A stretch of DNA of 64,000 nt from GYS-P2D sp964414425. GTDB taxonomy: Bacteria > Bacteroidota > Bacteroidia > Chitinophagales > Saprospiraceae. Numbering within the stretch: position 1 is the first letter of the stretch; each line of letters starts with the position of its first letter. Positions 51,631 through 60,691 of this stretch are shown here, in pieces. The notes beneath the pieces are model-generated. The model ran no database searches. It worked only from the letters and a program-made list of their open reading frames with translations, and had not been told where the DNA came from. The translations under genes were made by a program, and so were the position numbers. The stretch covers positions 1 to 64,000 of the forward strand of contig CAYPWL010000016.1 in the NCBI GenBank assembly GCA_964414425.1. Direction: 5' to 3'.

Positions 51631-52785
51631 ATGTATAATCAAAGATCGGGTTGGGGCATTGTACTAGCTTTATTTGGTTTGGGTATACTTGGTATAACCC
51701 TATTTTACTCTAACTATTTAGCTAATCGCTTAAAGGCGTCGGAGGAGAAAAACCAAGAGCTCTTCATTGAATCCCTACGATTCTTTGCCAAGCAAATGAA
51801 AGCAGGCGACTTTGATCAAGATATAGGTATTCAGAACCAGATTCTAACCAATTTCTCTTTACCCTCCATTATTAAGCGTACTGACGGCAGCTACGAGGCC
51901 GATAACTGGGGTGAGAAGAGGAATGCCGATGAAGAGTTTTTAGAAAAGAAAATTCAGCAATTCATAAAGGATGGCAAGGAGCCCGTCGATTATCCCGCAG
52001 GGGACGGCAAAATTTATGTATTCAACTCGACACTGGTTAATCTGATTAGATATTATCCATTGGTTCAGGTACTCTTAGTGGGGCTTTTCATTGGATTGGG
52101 GTATTACGTATTTAATGCTTCTCGCAGTGCCGAGCAGAACAGAGTCTGGGCGGGTATGGCCAAAGAAACAGCCCACCAATTAGGTACACCTATTAGTGCA
52201 ATACTTGCATGGATAGAGCACCTCCGTCTGGCTAATGAAGACGAACCAGATCAGCTTGAGATCTTAGATGAGTTAGGTAAGGATGTGGATCGACTCGATT
52301 TGATCGCAGATCGATTTTCTAAAATCGGCTCTTCACCCGAGTTAGAACGAACAAACTTATACGAGCAATTGGATGATATTAAGTCCTATATGCAGCGTAG
52401 AGCACCTCGACGGGTAAATTTCAAATTTCCCGAAGAGACAGTGCCGTTATATGTCAATGTTAATCAACACTTATTCAGTTGGGTGCTTGAGAATCTCATA
52501 CGCAATAGCCTCGACGCTATGGGTGGTAAAGGCCTAATCAGTGCCGAAGTTTCGTTGGCTAATAAACAAGTGAACATTGACCTAAGTGATACCGGTAAGG
52601 GAATCCCGAGTAATAAACATAAGTCGGTTTTTGCTCCGGGTTATTCTACTAAGCAACGAGGTTGGGGACTTGGCTTATCTTTGGCCAAGAGAATTATTGA
52701 AAACTACCATAAGGGGAAGATATTTGTCAAAAGTTCAAAAGTTGATGAGGGGACTACTTTTACTATTTCTTTGCCTTTGGCTTAG
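51631..52785 (+). CDS. membrane-bound sensor histidine kinase
   Basis: Two hydrophobic segments (about 8-28 and 133-155) enclose an about 100-residue extracytoplasmic sensor domain. The phospho-acceptor His lies in the H-box AKETAHQLGTPISAILAWIEHL, an unusual HQLGTP form. The ATPase domain has N-box LENLIRNSLDAMGG, G1 DTGKGI and G2 RGWGLGLSLAKRIIENY. 384 residues. No response regulator is next to it, so it probably signals to a distant partner. Its 3' end overlaps the TonB-dependent receptor start by about 41 bases. Confidence 0.9.
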   Translation: MYNQRSGWGIVLALFGLGILGITLFYSNYLANRLKASEEKNQELFIESLRFFAKQMKAGDFDQDIGIQNQILTNFSLPSIIKRTDGSYEADNWGEKRNADEEFLEKKIQQFIKDGKEPVDYPAGDGKIYVFNSTLVNLIRYYPLVQVLLVGLFIGLGYYVFNASRSAEQNRVWAGMAKETAHQLGTPISAILAWIEHLRLANEDEPDQLEILDELGKDVDRLDLIADRFSKIGSSPELERTNLYEQLDDIKSYMQRRAPRRVNFKFPEETVPLYVNVNQHLFSWVLENLIRNSLDAMGGKGLISAEVSLANKQVNIDLSDTGKGIPSNKHKSVFAPGYSTKQRGWGLGLSLAKRIIENYHKGKIFVKSSKVDEGTTFTISLPLA

Positions 52786-55174
52786 TACAATCACTGCTGT
52801 GTTATCTGCACAGACGGTTACGGTTACTTCTTCAGACGACATCGGCCTTACCGGTGTAGAAGTATGGTCCCAGCAATTTGAATTTAGCGGAACTACTGAT
52901 GATACAGGATCCATAGATATCTCATCTTGGGATAAATTAGGGGAATTAAGTTTTAGATTTCTTGGCTATGCTATTGCTCAGCTCACAATTGATCAGATAC
53001 AAGATCAAGAATATCAAGTAGTCCTAATCCCAGAGTCTTATGACGCTGGTGAAGTCGTGATCTACGGCCGCCAAGCTTATGATATTAGTGACGTACCCGC
53101 TCAGATCGTAACCATTACTCAACAGTCTATAGAGAGCACTAATCCGCAGACAGCTGCCGATGCCTTGAGCCAGCATGGAGATGTCTTTGTTCAGAAGAGT
53201 CAACTTGGCGGCGGGAGCCCAGTCATAAGAGGATTCGAAGCTAACAGAGTCCTTCTGGTGATTGATGGAGTCCGTATGAACAATGCGATTTACCGTAATG
53301 GCCACCTTCAGAATGCCATTACTATTGATCCAGCTATTCTGGATAAGCTCGATGTGATATTTGGTCCTAATTCATTGATCTATGGGAGTGATGCCTTAGG
53401 CGGTGTAGTACATTTTCAGACTCGCCACCCAGAATTTGGTACTCCAACCAAAAGACTGTTAAAAACTAACTACTACGCCCGATACAACTCTTCTAATCAG
53501 GAGCGCTCAGGACATATAGACTTCAACTATGGATCAAGCCGGTTTGCATCATTGACCAGTGTTACCTATGCAGACTTTGGCGACTTAAGAACTGGGAATA
53601 ATCGTCCAGATGACTTTCCCAACTTTGGTGAGCGCTTACTTTTTCAAACCAGAGACGAGACATTAGGCCTCGATATAGCTACCGAGAATGAAGATCCCGA
53701 TATACAGATCGGTACGGCCTATAGTCAACTTGATCTGCTACAGAGGATGTCCTGGATCATCAATGATGACTCAGATATCGACTTGAACATACAGTATAGC
53801 ACCAGCAGTGATGTGCCGAGATATGACAACTTATCAGAGATTAGAAACGGTACGCTTAGATGGGCAGAGTGGTCCTTTGGACCGCAGAATCGTTTCTTGA
53901 GCAGCCTTACCTACAATACATACAAGGCTACAAGCTTCTACGATCGGTTGAAAGTTATTGGTGCTTATCAACGCATCGACGAGGATCGCATGACTCGACT
54001 ATGGCAGATCCCGATCCGTGAAACACAAAACGAAGATGTCAGTGTCGGTTCATTCACAATTGACCTGTCCAAGGATATTAAGGCTGACCAACTCACCTTG
54101 GACTATGGTATTGATATCCAGCATAATGAAGTGCGTTCCGTGGCATTTGGCGAAGACGTCAACTCTCGAGAGATAACTCAGGATGTCCTGACTCGGTATG
54201 GCAGTGGCAAGAATCGACTGACTAATTCTGGAGCATACCTCAATCTACGCAATGATCAAGAGCAGATCAACTGGGCACTTGGGCTGCGCTATTCTAGGAG
54301 CGATTACTTCATATCTTATAACGCCGAAGATCCTATAGAATGGTCCGCAGAATTAATCGAGGGTGTCCAGAGTAGTAATGAAGCAATTACATTTTCGGCG
54401 TCAACTCAGTATAAACTGAGCGATGATATTACTACCAATGCAGTGGTGTCAACTGCTTTTCGCTCTCCTAATATTGATGATCTATCGAGGATACGAGTTA
54501 ATGGTAATGAGATTAGCTTTCCTAACTTGGATCTGCAGCCAGAGCGTTCCCTCAATTTTGAATTGGGGCTGTCAGGGTCCATAGGATCTAAGATTACATT
54601 CAACACTTATGGGTATCTCTCGAGGTTGTCAGATGCTATTGTGAGGGATAATTTTGCCACTCCAGATGGCTCAACAACTTTTATTAATCGTGATGACACA
54701 CTTAACGTCATCGCTAATCAAAATATCGCCGAGGCCGTGATAGTAGGCTTCTCACACAGCATGAGTTATGATGTCAATGAGTACTTTTCATTCGATGGGT
54801 CGATCAACTGGATTAGAGGAAACGAAATCATAGATGGTGCCGATAATGAACCTTTTAGCCATATACCACCTACATATGGTCAGCTTACAGCAAGCTATGA
54901 CAGAGGAGCCCTCAACAGCTCTGTTGTGTATCGATTCAACGGATTTAAACCGATTGAGAGATTCGGAGGTACAGTAGATAATCCCGAGTTCGCGAGCCCT
55001 ATCGGATCACTGGCTTGGAGAACGCTTAATGTCTATAGCACATATAATTTTTCTGACCGCCTGTCACTGACCGCTGGAGTTGAGAATATTTTTGATCTGC
55101 ACTATCGCACCTTTTCTTCTGGGCTGAGCGCACCAGGTAGAAGTATTACGCTGGCTCTGAGGGGGAGTTTTTAG
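52745..55174 (+). CDS. TonB-dependent outer membrane receptor (haem/haemoglobin-type)
   Basis: Signal peptide MRGLLLLFLCLWLSTITAVLSAQ; then an approximately 70-residue carboxypeptidase-like N-domain (VTVTSSDDIGLTGVEVW). The plug follows with PAQIVTITQQSIESTNPQTAADALSQ, RGFEANRVLLVIDGVRMNNAIYRNGHLQ and FGPNSLIYGSDALGGVVHF, a sequence pattern typical of the haemoglobin/transferrin receptor group. The rest is a 22-stranded barrel ending in aromatic residue Phe. I choose ATG 52745; a TTG at 52724 is possible. The start lies within the end of the histidine kinase gene in another frame. Confidence 0.9.
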   Translation: MRGLLLLFLCLWLSTITAVLSAQTVTVTSSDDIGLTGVEVWSQQFEFSGTTDDTGSIDISSWDKLGELSFRFLGYAIAQLTIDQIQDQEYQVVLIPESYDAGEVVIYGRQAYDISDVPAQIVTITQQSIESTNPQTAADALSQHGDVFVQKSQLGGGSPVIRGFEANRVLLVIDGVRMNNAIYRNGHLQNAITIDPAILDKLDVIFGPNSLIYGSDALGGVVHFQTRHPEFGTPTKRLLKTNYYARYNSSNQERSGHIDFNYGSSRFASLTSVTYADFGDLRTGNNRPDDFPNFGERLLFQTRDETLGLDIATENEDPDIQIGTAYSQLDLLQRMSWIINDDSDIDLNIQYSTSSDVPRYDNLSEIRNGTLRWAEWSFGPQNRFLSSLTYNTYKATSFYDRLKVIGAYQRIDEDRMTRLWQIPIRETQNEDVSVGSFTIDLSKDIKADQLTLDYGIDIQHNEVRSVAFGEDVNSREITQDVLTRYGSGKNRLTNSGAYLNLRNDQEQINWALGLRYSRSDYFISYNAEDPIEWSAELIEGVQSSNEAITFSASTQYKLSDDITTNAVVSTAFRSPNIDDLSRIRVNGNEISFPNLDLQPERSLNFELGLSGSIGSKITFNTYGYLSRLSDAIVRDNFATPDGSTTFINRDDTLNVIANQNIAEAVIVGFSHSMSYDVNEYFSFDGSINWIRGNEIIDGADNEPFSHIPPTYGQLTASYDRGALNSSVVYRFNGFKPIERFGGTVDNPEFASPIGSLAWRTLNVYSTYNFSDRLSLTAGVENIFDLHYRTFSSGLSAPGRSITLALRGSF

Positions 55175-56306
55175 TTTTCTTGCTGCCTCGGTACATCTCG
55201 TACTTGTGATACTTACATTCTATGGATCCATTATAGAGTGTCAACTTCTTAGATGTGCGTAAGCCAACACGTTTGATGGCCGCTTTATTTCCACTAAGTA
55301 TCCAAGCATCCCATCCGTCATATTTTTCTTTGAGGGTATCGCCGATAGACTTATATAGACCGATGATATCATCACTCTTGATTCTCTCATCGTAGGGTGG
55401 ATTAGTTACGATCGTCCCATGTTCATACGGAGTAGGGAGCTGAGTGAAGTTGCCTTGTTTGAGGCGGATATCTTCCTGATAGCCGAGTTCAGTCAGTAGC
55501 TCTATGGTTTCATTGATTTGTACGCCATTGATATCAGAACCGTAGATATGAAGTTCTGTATTGGAAATCTCTTTCTCTGCTTGTTCTTTCAGTTCATCCC
55601 AAAGCTCTGCATCGTAATCTGGCCAATTCATGAAAGCAAAGCGGTCTCGGCTCGATCCTGGAGCTATATTTCTTCCGATGTTATAAGCCTCTATGAGTAG
55701 CGTGCCAGAACCACACATAGGATCATACAGAGGACTGTCAGCATTCCAACCGCTTGCCATGATCATACCACTTGCTAATACTTCATTGAGCGGAGCGACA
55801 CGTTTAGATTGTCTGTATCCTCGACGATGCAAGGAGCTTCCTGAGCTATCGAGGGAGATGGTAAAATCTTTACCGACGCAGTGTACATCTATACTTATGT
55901 CTGGCTGCTTAAGATCGATACTTGGCCTGCGACCATCATATTGATCTCTAAACTGATCATTGATAGCATCTTTGACTTTGAGTGAGATGTACTGAGAGTG
56001 GGTATATATCTCAGAGAATATGGCACTGTTTATCGCAAAGGTTTGATCTATATCAATCAGTTCGGTCCAATTATACCGCCGAATCCTCTTGTAAAGGACA
56101 GTTTCATTATGAGCCCTGAATGACAATATTGGCACGAGAGCCCTGAGAGCGAGTCGTGACTTGAGATTGATCGAGTACAGTAGGCGTTGGTCTCCTTCAC
56201 AGAGTACGACTCGATTACCTACTTCGATGTTTCGAGCACCGAGTTGTGTTAACTCTTCGGCCAGTAGCTGTTCGAGACCAAAGAGTGTTTTGACTGTTAT
56301 ATTCAC
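55146..56306 (-). CDS. THUMP-domain class I RNA methyltransferase (RlmL/Trm14-like)
   Basis: Cytoplasmic RNA N2-guanine methyltransferase relative. The N-terminal THUMP region (about 1-160) precedes the methylase core with DPMCGSGTLLIEAYNIGRNIAPG, YGSDINGVQINETIELL and VTNPPYDERIKSDD, where NPPY is the catalytic motif. 386 residues, typical. The RlmL-like family is clear; whether the target is 23S rRNA or tRNA is not. It overlaps the TonB receptor end by 29 bases. Confidence 0.9.
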   Translation of the reverse strand: MNITVKTLFGLEQLLAEELTQLGARNIEVGNRVVLCEGDQRLLYSINLKSRLALRALVPILSFRAHNETVLYKRIRRYNWTELIDIDQTFAINSAIFSEIYTHSQYISLKVKDAINDQFRDQYDGRRPSIDLKQPDISIDVHCVGKDFTISLDSSGSSLHRRGYRQSKRVAPLNEVLASGMIMASGWNADSPLYDPMCGSGTLLIEAYNIGRNIAPGSSRDRFAFMNWPDYDAELWDELKEQAEKEISNTELHIYGSDINGVQINETIELLTELGYQEDIRLKQGNFTQLPTPYEHGTIVTNPPYDERIKSDDIIGLYKSIGDTLKEKYDGWDAWILSGNKAAIKRVGLRTSKKLTLYNGSIECKYHKYEMYRGSKKTKNSPSEPA

Positions 56307-56316
56307 GTAGTTCTAT

Positions 56317-57987
56317 CTAACTTTCTCTTAGCTGTCGTCTCAAGATCTTACCAACATTTGATTTCGGTAACTCTTTGATAAATTCGACATGCTTAGGAAT
56401 TTTATAACCCGTGAGATTTTCTCGACAATGTTGGATCAACTCTTCTTTAGTAAGAGTGCTATCTTTTATCGTCACGAAGATTTTAACCACTTCGCCTGAC
56501 TTATCGTCTTTGATACCTATAGCAGCTACTTCATCTACTTTAGGGTGTAGGGCTACGACATCTTCGATTTCATTTGGATAGACATTAAATCCTGATACTA
56601 AGATCATATCCTTTTTACGATCCACGATTTTGAAGTATCCATCTACCTCCATGATGGCAACGTCGCCGGTATTCAACCAGCCGTCAGGAGTGATGGTCTT
56701 TGCGGTCTCTTCTGGTTTGTTATAGTAGCCTTTCATGACTTGTGGGCCTTTCACTTGTAGCTCACCCGGCTCTCCTTGAGGGAGCGGTTGTCCATCGTCT
56801 CCTACGATTCGTACGTCAGTCGATGGTACAGGTACTCCAATAGTTCCGATACGTATACCTCCTTTAGGATTAGTTGTCACTACTGGCGAGGCCTCAGTCA
56901 TTCCGTAACCTTCTGCGATCTGTAAGCCAGTAATAGCTTCGAAGTCGTCAGCAACAGCCTTCTGTAACGCCGTTCCGCCAGCATTGGCTACTGCCATTGA
57001 GCTAAAGTCCAAAGCCTTGAAATCTGGATTATTGTTTAAGGCATTGAACAGGGTATTAACTCCTGTCATGCCTGTAACCTTATATCGCTTATACTCTTTG
57101 ATGATTGACGATAGATCACGTGGATTAGTGATCAATACTGATAGTGCACCGATACTCATCATTGCAAGGCAATTACATGAAAATGCGAAAATGTGATACA
57201 GTGGTAATGGGCATATAACTATATGATCAGATCCGTCACCATCAACATATGGATCGAGAAACGCCTTAATCTGGCTCATGTTAGCTACTAAGTTCTTATT
57301 GGTAAGCATTGCACCTTTACTTACTCCAGTGGTTCCCCCTGTATACTGATGTACTACCACTGTATCAGGGTTATTTTGAAATTCTTGCAATTCAAATTTC
57401 TTCCCTTGTTTCAGAGCTTCGCTGAAGGATACCGTATTTGGCAAGTTATATTTCGGCACCATTCGCTTGACGTGTTTGATCGCTATGTCGACCATTTTGC
57501 CTTTCACGCCACCTAAGAGTTCGCCTATACTGGTCTTAATGATGGTTTTTATCTGAGTCTTGCCAAGTATAGTCTCTAAGTTAGCAGCGAAATTTTCAGC
57601 AATGATGATTCCTTTTACCTGACTATCGGTAAACTGATGCTCCATTTCACGTGGCGTATACAGCGGATTCGTATTAACGATGATCATCCCGGCTTTTAAG
57701 CATCCAAACAGGGCGATGGGATACTGGATGAGATTGGGCATCATAATCGCAACACGATCACCTGCCTCCAGACCTCGAGACAATAAGTAGGCTCCAAAAT
57801 GATCTGAGAGTACATCAACCTCTCCATAGGTAAGTTCTTTACCCATACAGGAGAATGCTTTACGCTTCTTAAACTCTTGGCACTTGGTTTTGATATAATC
57901 TACCAAGGTGGGATATTCATTGGGGTCGATATTAGCAGGTACTCCCTCTGAATAATGCTTAAGCCATGGTCGTGATTCGATAGTCAT
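56317..57987 (-). CDS. fadD: long-chain fatty acid--CoA ligase
   Basis: Activates fatty acids to acyl-CoA in an ATP-dependent way. The AMP-binding motif YTGGTTGVSKGAMLT lies near residue 217, then YGMTEASPV, and LNTGDVAIMEVDGYFKIVDRKKDMILVSGFNVYPNEIED. The C-terminal GYKIPKHVEFIKELPKSNVGKILRRQL has the catalytic Lys. 556 residues. Monocistronic apart from the THUMP methylase gene that follows in the same direction. Confidence 0.92.
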   Translation of the reverse strand: MTIESRPWLKHYSEGVPANIDPNEYPTLVDYIKTKCQEFKKRKAFSCMGKELTYGEVDVLSDHFGAYLLSRGLEAGDRVAIMMPNLIQYPIALFGCLKAGMIIVNTNPLYTPREMEHQFTDSQVKGIIIAENFAANLETILGKTQIKTIIKTSIGELLGGVKGKMVDIAIKHVKRMVPKYNLPNTVSFSEALKQGKKFELQEFQNNPDTVVVHQYTGGTTGVSKGAMLTNKNLVANMSQIKAFLDPYVDGDGSDHIVICPLPLYHIFAFSCNCLAMMSIGALSVLITNPRDLSSIIKEYKRYKVTGMTGVNTLFNALNNNPDFKALDFSSMAVANAGGTALQKAVADDFEAITGLQIAEGYGMTEASPVVTTNPKGGIRIGTIGVPVPSTDVRIVGDDGQPLPQGEPGELQVKGPQVMKGYYNKPEETAKTITPDGWLNTGDVAIMEVDGYFKIVDRKKDMILVSGFNVYPNEIEDVVALHPKVDEVAAIGIKDDKSGEVVKIFVTIKDSTLTKEELIQHCRENLTGYKIPKHVEFIKELPKSNVGKILRRQLRES

Positions 57988-58133
57988 GTTTTCATGTTTA
58001 TTACAGTAAATATAAGTTTCGAACTCACTATTGTGTTCAGTTTATGTCCTTACTTATCACAAGATGTTCTGTGTGAATAATTGAGGAGGTAGCCGACCTA
58101 TAGTTTTCGAAGATTTTATTGATAAATTATCCT

Positions 58134-58141
58134 TACTTTTG
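58134..58141 (+). promoter_or_regulatory. -7 promoter element of rpsA
   Basis: TACTTTTG matches TAnnTTTG exactly. It lies 65 bases before the rpsA ATG and defines an about 58-base structured leader. Confidence 0.6.
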
Positions 58142-58145
58142 CGGC

Positions 58146-58189
58146 CCCGTAATTTCGCGGGATTAAATCTCTCTCATCGCCAGATGAGA
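58146..58189 (+). promoter_or_regulatory. two-hairpin rpsA leader
   Basis: CCCG (58146-58149) pairs with CGGG (58158-58161), and TCTCATC (58172-58178) pairs perfectly with GATGAGA (58183-58189) around GCCA. Both lie between the -7 element and the S1 start codon. Ribosomal-protein leaders often self-regulate, so autogenous control is a reasonable inference. Confidence 0.4.
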
Positions 58190-58206
58190 TACAAACTTGA
58201 ATCCTT

Positions 58207-60594
58207 ATGAATTTAGATGACAAGGATCCTGTAGATGAGCCGATCATTGATGTGGCCGAAGAAACAGAAGAAATTTCTGAAGAAGTATTAGAAAAAATCT
58301 CCTCTGAAGATAGTGGAGTAACCCTGATCACTGCTGAGGATCAAGCTGATGATGACGAAGAAGTTGAAGAGCAGCCCGAAGAAGAAGATGATGTGGATGA
58401 GGAAGATCCATTAACGCAGTTGATGGAAGGATCTAACCCATCTCCGCATGACTCACCACATGATGAGTTTGATTGGGAGCTTGGCGCTAAGAACCTCCTG
58501 ACGTATGATCAAGCGGATATTGACAAGTATCTTGTCGATTACGAAAAATCATTGACGACTCTTGACGAGAATGTTGTGGTAACTGGTAAGGTGACTTCAT
58601 TCAGTAGTGGAGATGTTATCCTCGATATCAACTATAAGTCTGACGGACTCGTATCCGCATCAGAATTCAGAGACATGCCTGACCTTAAGGTCGGTGACGA
58701 AGTCGCTGTATATGTTGAGGAGACTGAAGATGAAAAAGGTCAGTTAATACTTTCTCGCAGAAAAGCTAAGCTATTACAAGCTTGGGAAAATATAGTAGCC
58801 TCTTACAATGAGGGTACAATTATTAAAGGTACCGTGGTTAGTAAGACCAAAGGTGGATTGATCGCAGATTGCGGTGGATTAGAGACGTTCTTACCTGGAT
58901 CGCAGATCGACATCAAGCCGATCATTGATTATGATGCATACGTAGGAAAGACAATGGAATTCAAAGTGGTCAAGATTAACGAAGCCATTAAGAATGCCGT
59001 TGTATCTCACAAAGCATTGATCGAGTCAGATCTTGCTGAGCAAAGAGATCACATCATTGCTGGTCTTGAAAAAGGTCAAGTACTTGAAGGTATCGTTAAG
59101 AATATCACAGACTTTGGTGCCTTTATGGATTTAGGTGGTGTCGATGGCTTATTGTATATCACAGATATCTCTTGGGGACGTATCAATCACCCTAACGAGG
59201 TGTTAGAGTTAAACCAAAAGATCAATGTTGTGGTACTCGACTTCGATGAGAACAAGAAGCGTATCTCACTCGGCCTCAAGCAACTACAGCCACATCCATG
59301 GGAGGTGTTAGACGCTGGAGTAGTAGAAGGATCTACGGTTAAAGGTACAATCGTCAACATCGAGGATTACGGTGCATTCTTAGAAATCATACCAGGCGTA
59401 GAAGGATTGATTCACGTATCAGAAGTTAACTGGAGCACACAGCCAGTTAATGCACGTGACTACTTCAACTTAGGTCAGGAATTTGAATCTAAAGTGGTTA
59501 CTCTCGATAGAGAGGAGCGTAAGATGTCACTTAGTATTAAGCAGCTTACTGCAGATCCATGGGATCAGATTACTACTAAGTTCCCAGAAGGAAGTACTCA
59601 TAAAGGAGAGGTTAAGAACCTTACACCTTACGGAGTATTCGTTGAGCTTGAAGAAGGCATTGGCGGTATGATACACATCTCTGACCTCTCTTGGACTAAG
59701 AGATTTAACCACCCAAGTGAGTATACTAAGGTTGGAGAGACTATCGATATCTCGATCTTAGAGATTGATCTCGATAGCAGAAAGTTAGCATTAGGACACA
59801 AGCAGCTTGAGGAGAATCCATGGGATACCTTCGAGAATGTGTTCCCAGTTGGATCATACCACGAGGTTACGCTCTTGAAGAAAGATGATAGAGGCGGTGT
59901 AGTTCAGTTGCCATATGGCTTAGAAGCATACGCTCCGATCAGACACCTCAGAAAAGAGGATAACTCAATGGCGGAGATCGATGATACATTGACAGTTAAG
60001 GTTCTTGAGTTTAACAGAGACGACAAGAGAATCTTGGTTTCTCATAGCAGATACTTAGATGATCTTAAGAGAAAAGCTGATGATGAAGTCAGAAAATCTC
60101 GAGGAGAAGAGCGTGCAGAGACGAGAAGAAATATCCAGCAACGTTCGGCTAAGATGGAGAAAACTACCTTAGGTGAATTGGATGTATTCTCTCAATTGAA
60201 AGATCAGCTTAAGGCACAAGAGGATGCTGCTAAAGATGCGGCGCCGGCACCTGCACCTGCTCCAGCGCCAAAAGCTGAAGCACCAAAGGCAGAAGAAAAG
60301 CCTGCTGAAGAGAAAGCTCCTGCTAAAAAGGCGGATGGTAAGCCAGATGACTTAAAGAAAATCGAAGGCATCGGGCCAAAGATCTCTGAGTTATTGACTA
60401 AGGCAGGCATCCCTACTTTTGAAGCTTTAGCGAATAGCGAAGTAGATAAAATAAAAGAAATCCTTGCCGAAGCTGGTAAGAGATATCAGATGCATGACCC
60501 GACTACATGGCCAGAGCAAGCTTCATTAGCTGCTGAAGGCAAGTGGGAGGAGCTCAAGACTCTTCAGGACGAATTAGACGGAGGTAAGAAGTAA
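58207..60594 (+). CDS. rpsA: 30S ribosomal protein S1 with C-terminal helix-hairpin-helix domain
   Basis: Binds mRNA and helps load it on the 30S subunit. The acidic N-terminal region (about 1-115) precedes six S1 OB-fold repeats, among them QVLEGIVKNITDFGAFMDLGG, STVKGTIVNIEDYGAFLEI and STHKGEVKNLTPYGVFVEL, to about residue 630. A charged linker and an Ala/Pro-rich segment (about 680-710) lead to an 82-residue tail beginning DDLKKIEGIGPKISELLTKAG (714-795), a helix-hairpin-helix domain. S1 with this tail is longer (795) than usual. A strong terminator follows. Confidence 0.95.
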   Translation: MNLDDKDPVDEPIIDVAEETEEISEEVLEKISSEDSGVTLITAEDQADDDEEVEEQPEEEDDVDEEDPLTQLMEGSNPSPHDSPHDEFDWELGAKNLLTYDQADIDKYLVDYEKSLTTLDENVVVTGKVTSFSSGDVILDINYKSDGLVSASEFRDMPDLKVGDEVAVYVEETEDEKGQLILSRRKAKLLQAWENIVASYNEGTIIKGTVVSKTKGGLIADCGGLETFLPGSQIDIKPIIDYDAYVGKTMEFKVVKINEAIKNAVVSHKALIESDLAEQRDHIIAGLEKGQVLEGIVKNITDFGAFMDLGGVDGLLYITDISWGRINHPNEVLELNQKINVVVLDFDENKKRISLGLKQLQPHPWEVLDAGVVEGSTVKGTIVNIEDYGAFLEIIPGVEGLIHVSEVNWSTQPVNARDYFNLGQEFESKVVTLDREERKMSLSIKQLTADPWDQITTKFPEGSTHKGEVKNLTPYGVFVELEEGIGGMIHISDLSWTKRFNHPSEYTKVGETIDISILEIDLDSRKLALGHKQLEENPWDTFENVFPVGSYHEVTLLKKDDRGGVVQLPYGLEAYAPIRHLRKEDNSMAEIDDTLTVKVLEFNRDDKRILVSHSRYLDDLKRKADDEVRKSRGEERAETRRNIQQRSAKMEKTTLGELDVFSQLKDQLKAQEDAAKDAAPAPAPAPAPKAEAPKAEEKPAEEKAPAKKADGKPDDLKKIEGIGPKISELLTKAGIPTFEALANSEVDKIKEILAEAGKRYQMHDPTTWPEQASLAAEGKWEELKTLQDELDGGKK

Positions 60595-60616
60595 AATTTT
60601 TACACCCATAGATATA

Positions 60617-60652
60617 AAAGCCTCGATTTGTGATCAAGTCGAGGCTTTTTTT
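60617..60652 (+). terminator. intrinsic terminator of rpsA
   Basis: AAAGCCTCGA (60617-60626) pairs perfectly with TCGAGGCTTT (60639-60648) and continues into TTTTTTT. A textbook terminator separating rpsA from crtI. Confidence 0.9.
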
Positions 60653-60691
60653 GTTTCTACCATAGTCTCAAACAAATAAATCTTAGTTCAA

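Noticed and set aside
52586..52744. 53-codon N-terminal extension of the TonB-dependent receptor
   Set aside because: It is the histidine kinase coding region read in another frame, and the signal peptide begins only at 52745.
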